Assembly: GCA_903884535.1 (NCBI GenBank)
Contig: CAISEZ010000058.1
Span: 1 to 48,887, forward strand
DNA length: 48,887 nucleotides
DNA from: an uncultured Verrucomicrobia subdivision 3 bacterium
Lineage (GTDB): Bacteria > Verrucomicrobiota > Verrucomicrobiia > Limisphaerales > UBA11358
Reading direction: 5' to 3'
Numbering within the stretch: position 1 is the stretch's first letter; each line of letters opens with the position of its first letter. A program made the translations under genes and the position numbers. Below are positions 20,692 to 29,254 of this stretch, piece after piece. The notes beneath the pieces are model-generated. The model was not told where the DNA came from and did not search any database. It saw only the letters and a program-made list of their open reading frames with translations.

Positions 20692-21561
20692 CTATTTGCC
20701 GGACTTGAGCGACTTGAACATCAGTTCCAGTTCCTCCGCCGTCGGCCGGAATTCGCTGCTCAAACCACGCCGGCCAAGTTCCACGGCGGTGATCGGTGCC
20801 ATGCCGTTGGCAAAGCCCGTCACGCAGGCCGCGATGCAGCGCGTGAAATCCAGTTCCGCCTCGCCGACAAATTCCAGATTTGTTGCGAGCGGGCCCATGA
20901 ATCCGTAGGCCATCAAAATGCCGAGAAACGTGCCGACGAGTGCGGCGGCGACGTGTTCGCCGATCGCCTCCACGGCCCCGCCAATGGAACCCATCGTAAT
21001 GACAATGCCCAAGACGGCGGCCACAATCCCGAAGCCCGGCATGGCATCGCCGGTTTTTTGCAGCACGGAAACCGGCGCGTGATGCTCCGTTTCCAAACGG
21101 TCAATCTGCGCGTCCAGCAGCAGCCGCAATTGATCCGGTTTGATTTTGCCGTCAATGATCGGCCGGAGCGCACCGCACAAAAATTCCACCGAGTGATGGT
21201 CGTTGGAAAATTTCGGGTATTTTTTGAAGACAGAACTTTTCGCAGGTTCCAGAACATGTTCTTCCAAGGCGATCATGCCGTTGCGGCGGCCGAGCAGAAA
21301 CAATTCATACAACACCTTGAGCAGATCGTCGTAGGAAGCCTTGCTGTAAGGCGCGCCTTTCAAACAAATGCCCAAGCCCTTGAGAATATCCAGTAGGATT
21401 TTTTTCGGCGACATAATGATGAGCGACCCGGCGGCGCCGCCGATGATGATGAGCACTTCGTTGACGGTGGCATGCAGAATCACGCTCATGTTGCCGCCTT
21501 CCAGCAAAAAGCCGCCGAAGACGCAGACGATAACCGTGATGGCTCCGATGATGATGATCAT
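20692..21561 (-). CDS. motA: flagellar stator protein MotA
   Basis: MotA is the four-helix stator subunit that conducts ions and pushes on FliG. The 289-residue length is usual. Membrane helices lie at about residues 2-20, 30-50, 170-190 and 200-225. The conserved stretch GDAMPGFGIVAAVLGIVITM contains the Pro173-type proline, and VGTFLGILMAYGFMGPLA holds the last helix. The cytoplasmic loop carries the family RxxxE-like residues. Start ATG overlaps the fliA stop. Confidence 0.96.
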   Translation of the reverse strand: MIIIIGAITVIVCVFGGFLLEGGNMSVILHATVNEVLIIIGGAAGSLIIMSPKKILLDILKGLGICLKGAPYSKASYDDLLKVLYELFLLGRRNGMIALEEHVLEPAKSSVFKKYPKFSNDHHSVEFLCGALRPIIDGKIKPDQLRLLLDAQIDRLETEHHAPVSVLQKTGDAMPGFGIVAAVLGIVITMGSIGGAVEAIGEHVAAALVGTFLGILMAYGFMGPLATNLEFVGEAELDFTRCIAACVTGFANGMAPITAVELGRRGLSSEFRPTAEELELMFKSLKSGK

Positions 21562-22451
21562 TTGCAGCGGGCGGTTGCGGGACGTTGCTGGGTCAGGCCG
21601 GATTCAAAGCGTTGCAGATAAGCGCGCATGGATAAAATCGCCTGCGAATGAATCTGGCAGATGCGCGATTCCGTGAGCCCGAAGACTTCGGCGATTTCGC
21701 GCAAGTGCAAATCTTCGACGTAATAAAGTGCCAGCACCTTGCGCTGCATGTCCGGCAAATCCTGCAAGCGCTCCAAAATAACCTTTTTCAATTCGTTGGT
21801 AGAAACCTGTTCCACGGGACTTTCGTTGGCGGAATCCGCGATCACTTCATACAGCGCCCCGCCGTCGCCATCCTCGCTGGAACCGGCCGCGTCCAGGCAG
21901 ACAAACGCCGCCGGCCGGACTTCGTCGAGCAGTTCGGCATATTCGTCCGGCGTCAGTTTCATTTCGCGGGCCATCTGCGCCTCGGTCGGCGTCCGGCCAA
22001 GCTGCTGTTCGAGCGCGGCCATCACCGCTTTGATTTTGCGCGCCTTTTCGTGAATCGTGCGCGGCACCCAGTCCATCCGGCGCAATTCGTCGAGCATCGC
22101 GCCGCGAACGCGGACGCGGGCGTAGGTTTCAAACGCGGTGCCGCAGGCGGGATTGTAATTCCGCAGGGCCTGCAACAAACCCACCAACCCGGCGCTGTAA
22201 AGGTCATCGTGGCTCACATGTTCCGGCAAAGTCATCGCGAGCCGGCCCACGACGGCGGAAACGAGCGGAAGATATTTTTGGATGAGTTCGTTTTCGGTGT
22301 CGGTGTCGGACTGGCGGTGGTAGCGCTTCCACAATTCCTGTGCGTTGGGCGCGGGCGGAGCGACCCGAATATTTTGATCCACCGACATGTCCCACGGCGC
22401 TGGCGCGGCGGGCGTTTCAGTGTCGGCGACGGGGGCGGTGCAAATACTCAT
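21558..22451 (-). CDS. fliA: flagellar sigma factor FliA (sigma-28)
   Basis: RNA polymerase sigma factor of the FliA/WhiG group, 297 residues. Region 2 contains LVSAVVGRLAMTLPEHVSHDDL and YSAGLVGLLQAL. Region 3 contains MDWVPRTIHEKARKI, typical of FliA. Region 4 near the C-terminus (LALYYVEDLHLREIAEVFGLTESR, in part) is the -35-binding helix-turn-helix. An N-terminal extension of about 35 residues rich in Pro and Ala precedes the core. It is cotranscribed with motA and motB and preceded by a small membrane-protein gene. Matching sigma-28-type promoters are found before several chemotaxis operons in this window. Confidence 0.95.
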   Translation of the reverse strand: MSICTAPVADTETPAAPAPWDMSVDQNIRVAPPAPNAQELWKRYHRQSDTDTENELIQKYLPLVSAVVGRLAMTLPEHVSHDDLYSAGLVGLLQALRNYNPACGTAFETYARVRVRGAMLDELRRMDWVPRTIHEKARKIKAVMAALEQQLGRTPTEAQMAREMKLTPDEYAELLDEVRPAAFVCLDAAGSSEDGDGGALYEVIADSANESPVEQVSTNELKKVILERLQDLPDMQRKVLALYYVEDLHLREIAEVFGLTESRICQIHSQAILSMRAYLQRFESGLTQQRPATARCK

Positions 22452-22693
22452 ACTTTAGCGGGTTTTTTGTTTTCTGAAGCGGCGGCGGCAGTGCGATCAC
22501 GACGTTGTTGTTCCAGTGCATCCGCCAAGCCATCGAACCACATGCGACCCCACCAACGACCGAGCAGTCCACCGAGCAAGGCACCCACACAAGCGTGCCA
22601 GAGAGCGGTGGACCAGAGGCAATTCCCCAGCAGGCTGCTGCCCACACCGAGGAGGAATCCTGCAATTGAACCCAAAATCATCATGGCTTTCAT
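22448..22693 (-). CDS. small membrane protein between flhF and fliA
   Basis: An 81-residue protein with two hydrophobic segments: MMILGSIAGFLLGVGSSLLG (residues 4-23) and LWHACVGALLGGLLGRWWG (about 31-49). A charged tail follows (EQQRRDRTAAAASENKK). The Gly-rich helices could pack as a small membrane hairpin. No family is recognised. It sits where many genomes carry flhG, so it is not a remnant of that ATPase. The start codon lies 19 nt after a sigma-54-like -12 element, and its stop overlaps the fliA start. Confidence 0.75.
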   Translation of the reverse strand: MKAMMILGSIAGFLLGVGSSLLGNCLWSTALWHACVGALLGGLLGRWWGRMWFDGLADALEQQRRDRTAAAASENKKPAKV

Positions 22694-22710
22694 GTTCCGG
22701 TTCCGTGTTT

Positions 22711-22726
22711 AGCAAGCCCTTTGCCA
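22711..22726 (-). promoter_or_regulatory. sigma-54 promoter of the fliA-mot operon
   Basis: On the reverse strand TGGCAAAGGGCTTGCT matches the consensus TGGCAC-N5-TTGCT with one change, GG and GC being ten bases apart. The predicted transcript start is about 22700, seven bases before the ATG at 22693. It is the best sigma-54 match in the window. Confidence 0.75.
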
Positions 22727-22742
22727 CCCGATAAATCGCTGA

Positions 22743-22770
22743 TGAACATTGCGTGAATCGCCAATGTTCA
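22743..22770. repeat. 9-bp inverted repeat after flhF
   Basis: TGAACATTG (22743-22751) and CAATGTTCA (22762-22770) are perfect inverted copies with a 10-nt spacer. The right arm includes the flhF stop codon. No T-run follows on either strand. It may be an operator beside the sigma-54 promoter or an mRNA 3' hairpin of flhF. Confidence 0.5.
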
Positions 22771-23775
22771 CCGAGGATTTGTGTGCGGAAATAAAAGTGA
22801 GGACTCGGCGCGGTTGAAGTCGCCCGGTATTTTTTGCCCACCGCTCAACCAGCTCAACGAGCAATTTGTGCCCAACACAAAATTCCACAATTTCACGCGG
22901 CGCGGCTCTTCGTCGAGGTGCGTGAAGATCACATCCTCCGGCATGAACGGCGCGAACGCGTTGAATTGCTCGAACAACAACGTCGTTTCATACGCCGCAT
23001 TCAAAACCAGGTGCAGATGCGGCTGCGGCAGCGAAAACAAAAGTTCGCGCAGCACTTTCAGGCTGGCCTGGTGGTGATAGTCCACGCCCGGCAGATCCAC
23101 GAACAACAAATCCTCCTGACCCGCCGGCTCGCCCCAAAAGCGATCCACCGGCACGCCGATCATTTCCGCATGAATCGAAAGAAATTCAGAGGTGTTCGCC
23201 GTCTCGCCGTCCAACCGCCAGACGCGGGCGCGATTTTCGCCGCGCAGCACCGAGGCCGTCAGCCATTTGCACAGCGCCGTGGTTTTGCCGGAGCCGGGCG
23301 GCCCGATGAAAACGTGCGGCCGGCCGGTGCCGGCAAAATTGGTCCGCGCCGGTCGCCAGAATGTCGCCAGCGTGTCGCGCACGACATTCCATTCCGCGAT
23401 CGGCATCGGCGGCGGCACCGCGCCGTGAACTGCGCGCACTTTGTTTTCCAGCCGGTCGGCAAATTCCGGCAGCAGGCCCAGCGATTCCAGCCACGCGATG
23501 CTGCGCCAGCGATGCGGCCGGTGCGTTTCCTCCGGCGCTTCGTCCATTTTCTCGCCGAACGGAACATAAGCATCCACGCCCGCCGGCACGCTGTGCCGCG
23601 GCGTTTCCGGCACAGTCGCTGTCACTTCAATCTGACTGTTGCGCGACAACAGCCGCGAAAAACCGTGCGAAGGAACTTTACGGACGCTGATGATGACTGC
23701 GTCCGGCCCCAGATTTTCATGCACCAAGCGGACGGCTGACGACGCGTTTTCCGCCGTAAATGAAGCGAGTTTCAT
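22768..23775 (-). CDS. flhF: divergent FlhF-like SRP-type GTPase
   Basis: A 335-residue protein with the FlhF layout: N-terminal domain (MKLASFTAENASSAVRLVHENLGPDAVIIS in part, residues 1-30), linker, and NG domain from about 90. The P-loop is intact (FIGPPGSGKTTALCKWL). Other G motifs deviate: the usual DTFR-type G2 is LDGETANTSEF, DTAGR-type G3 is VDLPGVD, and TKLDE-type G4 is THLDE. It is also shorter than most FlhF (about 380-440). FlhF places flagella at the pole and uses FlhG as partner; FlhG is not encoded here. It is probably FlhF by context, but GTP hydrolysis may be altered. Confidence 0.82.
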   Translation of the reverse strand: MKLASFTAENASSAVRLVHENLGPDAVIISVRKVPSHGFSRLLSRNSQIEVTATVPETPRHSVPAGVDAYVPFGEKMDEAPEETHRPHRWRSIAWLESLGLLPEFADRLENKVRAVHGAVPPPMPIAEWNVVRDTLATFWRPARTNFAGTGRPHVFIGPPGSGKTTALCKWLTASVLRGENRARVWRLDGETANTSEFLSIHAEMIGVPVDRFWGEPAGQEDLLFVDLPGVDYHHQASLKVLRELLFSLPQPHLHLVLNAAYETTLLFEQFNAFAPFMPEDVIFTHLDEEPRRVKLWNFVLGTNCSLSWLSGGQKIPGDFNRAESSLLFPHTNPR

Positions 23776-23778
23776 AAT

Positions 23779-25908
23779 TTATTCCAGACAGGGAATGACC
23801 GCCGCGTTTTGCACCTGCACGCGCGGCGGAATCTCCGCATACGACAAAACGGAAAGGTCGTTGAAGGTATTTTCAAAGAAACGCCGGAACGCCAGCCGCA
23901 GCGGCGGCGCGCACAAAACCATCGGCTGCTGACCGGCGGCAAGCATTTGCTGGATCAGTTTCGAGAGTGAATCAATGACGTGCCGCGCGAGACGTGGCTC
24001 GATGACCAGCGCGACTTCGCTGGCCGACTGGCGGATGCCTTGCGACAACTGCGCCTCCAGCTTCGGATCAATCGTGATGGCGCGCACACTGCCGTTTTCC
24101 GTGGTGAACGGCTTCGACAATTGCGACACCAGCGCCCGGCGCGCGTGTTCGGAAAGTTCGTCGGGATTTTTGGTGATCGTCGCGTAGTCGCCGACTTTTT
24201 CCAAAATGCCGGCGAGGTTGCGGATGGAAATGCCTTCGGCCAGCAGATTTTGCAAAATGCGCTGCACCGCGCTCATCGAAAGCTGCGCGGGAATCAATTC
24301 GTTCACCACCGCCGGATGCGTCAGCTTCAAATTGTCGAGCAACACCTGCACGTCCTGCCGCGTCAAAATTTCGTGGCAATGCCGCCGCACCGTCTCCGAC
24401 AAATGCGTGATTAAAACCGACGGCGAATCCACCACGGTGAAACCGGCGACTTCGGCATTTTTGCGCTCTACTTCCGTGACCCAGGTGGCAGGCAATTGGA
24501 AAACCGGTTCCACGGTCGGAATGCCTTTGAGCACGGCCTTGCTGTTCGTGGCGTTCATCGCGAGCCAGTGCTGCGGCATAAGCTGGCCCTGCGCGATGGG
24601 ATTGCCCTTCAAAACAAAGCGATATTCGTTGTTGCCGAGCTGCAAATTGTCGCGCAAACGAATCGGCGGAATCAGCAATCCCATGTCCGACGCGAACTGA
24701 CGCCGCACACCGGTGACGCGTTCCAAAAGATCGCCGCCTTTTTTGCCGTCGGCCATCGGCACGAGGCCGAAGCCCAATTCGATTTGCATCGTGTCGAGCG
24801 TGAGCAGCGTTTCAATTTTCTCCGCCGCTTTTGCGTCCGCCGCCGTGGCCGCGCCGGCCACGCCGGTTTTTGTTTCACCCGGTTTGCCCGGCGCGGTGCT
24901 GGAACCATTCATGGCCGTGCCGGTCTGGGCCGCCAGTTCCGGCATGCCGTGTTTGTGGATGGAATACGAAACCAAACCCACGACCACCGAGAGCACCAAA
25001 AACGGCATCGTTGGCAGGCCAGGCACAATCGCCATTACGCCGAGCATTACCGACAAAATCGTCAATGCTTTTGGGTAGAACATCAATTGCCGGCCCAGTT
25101 CGCGGCCCAAATCATTCTTCGACGTGGCACGCGTCACCAAAATACCGGCGGCCACCGATGTGATCAGCGCCGGCACCTGCGACACCAGACCGTCGCCGAT
25201 GGACAGCATCGTGAACCGCGAAAGCGCTTCGTTCATCGTCATGCCTTTTTGCATGATGCCGACCGCGAAACCGCCGATGATATTGATCAGCGTGATCATG
25301 ATCGCCGCTATCGCATCACCGCGCACAAATTTGCTCGCACCGTCCATTGCGCCGTAAAAATCCGCTTCCTCCTCGACGCCGCGCCGGCGATTGCGCGCCT
25401 CGGTTTCATTGATCAAACCGGCGTTCAACTCGGCATCAATCGCCATCTGCTTGCCCGGCATCGCGTCCAAGGTGAACCGTGCCGCGACTTCCGCGATACG
25501 ACCGGCACCTTTCGTGATGACGATGAAATTGATTAAAACGAGAATGCAGAAAACGACGAGGCCGACGACATAGTTGCCGCGCACCACGAAATTGCCAAAC
25601 GCCTCGATGATGTGACCGGCATAACCATCGAGCAAAATCAACCGCGTGGAAGCCACATTCAGCGCCAGGCGATACAGCGTGATGAAGAGCAGCAACGTCG
25701 GAAAGCCGGTAAATTCTGCCGGAGTGCGCAGGTAAAGAATGACCAGCAGCGTCAGCAGCGAAAGTCCGATGCTGATCGTCAAAAGCAGGTCCAGCAGGAA
25801 CGGCGGCACCGGCAAGATCAGCAGCAGGATCGTGCCGAACAGGGCAAAAACCAGCCACAAATCGCCGTATTTTAGCAATTTCCGCATTCTGTCGCTCAAG
25901 GTGCCCAT
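23779..25908 (-). CDS. flhA: flagellar export protein FlhA
   Basis: FlhA is the large membrane component of the flagellar type III export gate. From the ATG at 25908 it has 709 residues. A TTG at 25938 would add ten. The N-terminal half has about eight membrane helices (LVFALFGTILLLILPVP, LLLTISIGLSLLTLLVIL and so on). The conserved FHIPEP segment between helices is represented by GRIAEVAARFTLDAMPGKQMA and ...DFYGAMDGASKFVRGD. The cytoplasmic half includes NEYRFVLKGNPIAQG and LPATWV. The frame ends 3 bases before flhF, so the two are cotranscribed. Confidence 0.96.
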   Translation of the reverse strand: MGTLSDRMRKLLKYGDLWLVFALFGTILLLILPVPPFLLDLLLTISIGLSLLTLLVILYLRTPAEFTGFPTLLLFITLYRLALNVASTRLILLDGYAGHIIEAFGNFVVRGNYVVGLVVFCILVLINFIVITKGAGRIAEVAARFTLDAMPGKQMAIDAELNAGLINETEARNRRRGVEEEADFYGAMDGASKFVRGDAIAAIMITLINIIGGFAVGIMQKGMTMNEALSRFTMLSIGDGLVSQVPALITSVAAGILVTRATSKNDLGRELGRQLMFYPKALTILSVMLGVMAIVPGLPTMPFLVLSVVVGLVSYSIHKHGMPELAAQTGTAMNGSSTAPGKPGETKTGVAGAATAADAKAAEKIETLLTLDTMQIELGFGLVPMADGKKGGDLLERVTGVRRQFASDMGLLIPPIRLRDNLQLGNNEYRFVLKGNPIAQGQLMPQHWLAMNATNSKAVLKGIPTVEPVFQLPATWVTEVERKNAEVAGFTVVDSPSVLITHLSETVRRHCHEILTRQDVQVLLDNLKLTHPAVVNELIPAQLSMSAVQRILQNLLAEGISIRNLAGILEKVGDYATITKNPDELSEHARRALVSQLSKPFTTENGSVRAITIDPKLEAQLSQGIRQSASEVALVIEPRLARHVIDSLSKLIQQMLAAGQQPMVLCAPPLRLAFRRFFENTFNDLSVLSYAEIPPRVQVQNAAVIPCLE

Positions 25909-25982
25909 GATATTTTTTGGTCCAAACTCATTCCGCAAAATGGCGGAAGGCGCCGGCGTTACGCCGTTGCTGGAAGGTGATT

Positions 25983-25998
25983 AGCAGGAAGCTCGCCA
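25983..25998 (-). promoter_or_regulatory. possible sigma-54 promoter of flhA
   Basis: Reverse-strand TGGCGAGCTTCCTGCT keeps TGGC and TGCT with GG-N10-GC spacing, but differs from the -24 consensus at two positions. The predicted start near 25972 leaves a 64-nt leader to the ATG. It is weaker than the other three sites. The rest of 25909-26141 shows no gene. Confidence 0.4.
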
Positions 25999-26141
25999 GC
26001 CGAGATTTTAAGAATGAATTTTGAAGCTAACTAGCGCGAGCGTCTGTGGCAGCCGCACATAATTCCCGAGCGGAAATTGGTGGAAAAAATGGGAGACGAT
26101 GTGTCGCTGCCGCACGCTGCCGAATCTGATCAAGAACCGTT

Positions 26142-27569
26142 TCAGCTCTCGACGGATTCCGGCTCGTCTTCGGATTTCGGCGAGGTGCCGTTGTATTCGT
26201 GAAGCTTGTTGCGCAGCGTGCGGATGCTCACGTCGAGCATTTTGGCGGCGTGCGTGCGGTTGCCGTTGCAACGCTCCAGCGCGGCGAGAATCTGCCGTTT
26301 CTCCAGCTCGGCCAGCGTGGAAAATTCGCCGCCGCTGAGGCTGCTGACAGAACTGGTGCCGGTGGCGGCGGGCGGCGTGCTCGAAATCGTGGCGGAAGGC
26401 GAATTAATCGCCAAGCCGAGATGCTCAGTCTCCAACATGCCGTTGTCGCCGCACAAAATCACTGCGCGCTCGACGACATTTTGCAGCTCGCGAATGTTGC
26501 CCGGCCAGTTGTGATCCAGCAACGTCTGCGCCGCGCTGTCGGTGAAACCTTTGATGTGGACGCCATGTTTGCGGGCGAACCGCTTCATGAATTCACCGGC
26601 TAAAACCGGAATGTCCTCGCGGCGTTCGCGCAAGGCCGGCACCGGCACGGGCACGACGTTCAGGCGGAAAAACAAATCCTGGCGAAATTCTTTTTTCTCG
26701 ACGCTTTGCGCAAGATCACGGTTTGTGGTGGCGATGACGCGCACGTCCACCTTGATGGTGCGGTTGCCGCCAACGCGTTCCAGCTCGCGCTCCTGCAACA
26801 CGCGGAGCAGCTTCGCTTGGACCGCCGGGGAAATTTCGCTGATTTCATCCAGCAAAATCGTGCCGCCGTGCGCGAGTTCAAACCGGCCTTCGCGCTTGGA
26901 GAGCGCGCCGGTGAAGGAACCTTTTTCATGGCCGAAAAATTCGCTTTCGATGAGGTTTTCCGGCACGGCGGCGCAGTTCACCTTGATGAACGGCGCACTG
27001 GCGCGGGGACTTTCGCGGTAAAGTGCGCGGGCGACGAGCTCCTTGCCCGTGCCGCTTTCGCCTTGGATCAAAACCGTGGCTTGTGTGCGCGCCACCTTGC
27101 GGATGAGCGAGCGGAGATTTTCCATCGCCGCGCTGCGGCCGATCAGTTCATGTTCGCCGTCGTCAGTGTCCTGGCTCAGGAAATGGTTGACCTTGAGGAG
27201 TTGGTTAAAATCCTGCGCCTTGCGGAGCGTCACCTCAATCTGCTCCATCGAAAACGGCTTGATGAGATAATCAAACGCGCCGTTTTTCATGCAGTCCACA
27301 GCGGATTCGACGGAGCCGAAACCGGTCATGACCACGGCGAGCGGTTTTTGCGGCCGCGTCTGCAATTCCTTGAGCAAATCAATGCTTTCGCCGTCCGGCA
27401 GCCGCATATCCATGAAGATGAGATCGAAATTATCCTTGTTCAGATAATCGCGGGCCGCCGCCAACGTGGGCGCGGAGGCTACGTCATAGCGCTGCCGCCG
27501 GAGAAAATTCTCCAGGTTCGCACGGATGATCGCGTCGTCTTCGAGAACGATGACTTTTTCAATGGACAT
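26142..27569 (-). CDS. NtrC-type sigma-54 activator, flagellar regulator candidate
   Basis: A 475-residue response regulator in three parts. The receiver domain (1-120) has acidic DD at 11-12, the phospho-acceptor Asp54 in FMDMRLPDG and Lys in DYLIKPFS. The AAA+ domain (about 143-375) has GESGTGKE, ESEFFGHEKGSFTGA and GTILLDEIS. The sigma-54 contact loop reads GSFTGA in place of GAFTGA. A Fis-type helix-turn-helix ends the protein (NRTHAAKMLDVSIRTLRNKL). It activates sigma-54 promoters after phosphorylation. Position in the flagellar cluster and the sigma-54-like sites before flgF, fliW and the fliA operon suggest a FlrC/FlgR-like role. No cognate kinase gene adjoins it. Confidence 0.92.
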   Translation of the reverse strand: MSIEKVIVLEDDAIIRANLENFLRRQRYDVASAPTLAAARDYLNKDNFDLIFMDMRLPDGESIDLLKELQTRPQKPLAVVMTGFGSVESAVDCMKNGAFDYLIKPFSMEQIEVTLRKAQDFNQLLKVNHFLSQDTDDGEHELIGRSAAMENLRSLIRKVARTQATVLIQGESGTGKELVARALYRESPRASAPFIKVNCAAVPENLIESEFFGHEKGSFTGALSKREGRFELAHGGTILLDEISEISPAVQAKLLRVLQERELERVGGNRTIKVDVRVIATTNRDLAQSVEKKEFRQDLFFRLNVVPVPVPALRERREDIPVLAGEFMKRFARKHGVHIKGFTDSAAQTLLDHNWPGNIRELQNVVERAVILCGDNGMLETEHLGLAINSPSATISSTPPAATGTSSVSSLSGGEFSTLAELEKRQILAALERCNGNRTHAAKMLDVSIRTLRNKLHEYNGTSPKSEDEPESVES

Positions 27570-27572
27570 AGT

Positions 27573-28010
27573 TCAAACCGCAGTGTTCCGCTGATACAAA
27601 TTGGCGACAAAATTGGGTCGTTGCACGGCGACCGACGGCAACTGGGAGGCGGGGAGCAAACCGCGTCGCAACATTTCCTGCTGATTTTCACGGTCCAGCA
27701 GAAAAATCCGGGGCAACAAATTTTGTATGTCCCGAAGCAACATTCCGGCTTCCCCGCAGCGTGCCCGTTCTTCCGGCGGCGCCTGCTGCCAAATCTGGCG
27801 GCAACTGCGAAGCTTGATTAGCACCGATTCCAATTTCGGAAGCAAGTGCTTTCTTTGCGCGTCAAAACTGCCGGTCACCCACGGGACCGGACTGCGCAAG
27901 GCCTGGTTCTCCTCGGTGGCCAGCGCGAGAAACCGCCGGCAGAGGTCCAGGTGTTCGCGCAGGTCGCTCATAAAGTTGGCCATGAAATTTTGCGGCACGT
28001 CAGTGTTCAT
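27573..28010 (-). CDS. FlgN-like helical protein, function unknown
   Basis: From the ATG at 28010 it has 145 residues. It is almost entirely helical (DLREHLDLCRRFLALATEENQ, then SFDAQRKHLLPKLESVLIKL and LLPRIFLLDRENQQEML). This resembles FlgN-type chaperones in length and pattern, but no clear signature is seen. The start overlaps the stop of the TPR gene (ATGA), and the regulator gene follows 3 nt after its stop. A longer frame upstream to 28271 is Arg/His-rich and non-coding. It may be a chaperone for a flagellar export substrate. Confidence 0.75.
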   Translation of the reverse strand: MNTDVPQNFMANFMSDLREHLDLCRRFLALATEENQALRSPVPWVTGSFDAQRKHLLPKLESVLIKLRSCRQIWQQAPPEERARCGEAGMLLRDIQNLLPRIFLLDRENQQEMLRRGLLPASQLPSVAVQRPNFVANLYQRNTAV

Positions 28011-29254
28011 TTTTGAGTGAGGGTAAGGTTGGTGTTGGAACTGAAATTGGGCTGGTCGTCGGGTTGGTTGAAAGCCTGCGCCCGTTTCTGCCACTCCAAA
28101 AAATTCAGCCGCCAGCGTGACATGTCCACGACCGACTGGAGGCCGGGTGAACGGTTTGTGCCGAGGTTCGGCGCGGCGTTGGTGATGAAGCGGTAAGCGG
28201 CGATGGCTTCCTCCGGCTGAAGCAGTTTTTCGTAAGTGATCGCGACTTGATACCGCACGGGTAATTGCCACGGCAGCGCCGGATCCAGTTTGGCGAGCGT
28301 CTGATAAACTTCCAGCGCCTTGACGAAATCGCCTTCCTGATACAGCTCGTTCGCAATTTCATTGCCGACGCGCTGCTGCCAGTAAGTCCAGACTTCCGGA
28401 TGATCCATGGTTTTGGACCGTTCCTCTTTCAGAAACACGAGGACCTGCTGGAGCGCTTCGGCGTTGCGGCCCTGCCCTTTGAAAGCCTGCGCCAGATCGT
28501 AACGCACTTCCGGTGCTTCCGTTGAATCGGCGAACCGCGCCAGAAAATCCTGCGCCTGCGTGGCCGCCTCGGCAAACTGCTTAATGGCACCCAGCGAGCG
28601 GATCAGCCGGAACTGGATTTGCGCGTGGTCCAGCGCCGGTTCATCCTGCTTGAGCAAGCGCGCATAATAATCGGCCGCGTCCTTGAATTCGCCCACGAAA
28701 TAATGCGTCTCCGCAATTTCCACCTGCGCCTGGAGCACCAGCCGCTTGAAAAAGGGCAACTGGTCGTTCTTCAGCGCCAGCGCCGCCGTCATCACCGCGT
28801 AAAATTTGGTCAGCGCCAGATCGCTCAAGCCCATCTGCCGGAAAATCTGGCCTTGGTGCAGATAAATTTCCGGCATGTGCTCGTCCGCCGGCCAGCGCTG
28901 GACATATTGCGTGTAAATGGACTGCGCCCGCGACAGGTCGTTTTGCGCCTGCACATTTTGGGCGAGTTCAAACAGCGCGGTTTTTTGAAAATCCACCGGC
29001 ACGTCGTCGGCCAGCAACTTCACATAATTCGCCTCGGCCTGGACAAAATCCCGCGTGCTGGCGGCAAACCGCGCGGTGGACAAAAGATAATTAAAGCGAT
29101 CGAGTTCTCCGGGCGAAACTAAGTTGGTCGCCGACACGGCGAGCGGCACGGGTTCCGGCAAAACGCCGGGCGAATTGGATGGCTGTGCCCGCAGGCCCGT
29201 CACGCCGGCCAGCGCCAGAAAAACGACCCAATAAATTGGTTTCAGCCGGATCAT
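28007..29254 (-). CDS. exported TPR protein
   Basis: A 415-residue protein with a signal peptide (residues 4-23, YWVVFLALAGVTGLRAQ). The mature part consists of TPR-like helix pairs from about 55 to 370 (FALKNDQLPFFKRLVLQAQ-type and YARLLKQDEPALDHAQIQFRLI-type repeats). The C-terminal 30 residues are Asn/Gln-rich and look disordered. It should act in the periplasm or at the outer membrane as a scaffold. Overlaps with both neighbours (ATGA) place it in one operon with the secreted protein, the helical protein and the NtrC-type regulator. No known flagellar gene matches it. Confidence 0.85.
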   Translation of the reverse strand: MIRLKPIYWVVFLALAGVTGLRAQPSNSPGVLPEPVPLAVSATNLVSPGELDRFNYLLSTARFAASTRDFVQAEANYVKLLADDVPVDFQKTALFELAQNVQAQNDLSRAQSIYTQYVQRWPADEHMPEIYLHQGQIFRQMGLSDLALTKFYAVMTAALALKNDQLPFFKRLVLQAQVEIAETHYFVGEFKDAADYYARLLKQDEPALDHAQIQFRLIRSLGAIKQFAEAATQAQDFLARFADSTEAPEVRYDLAQAFKGQGRNAEALQQVLVFLKEERSKTMDHPEVWTYWQQRVGNEIANELYQEGDFVKALEVYQTLAKLDPALPWQLPVRYQVAITYEKLLQPEEAIAAYRFITNAAPNLGTNRSPGLQSVVDMSRWRLNFLEWQKRAQAFNQPDDQPNFSSNTNLTLTQK

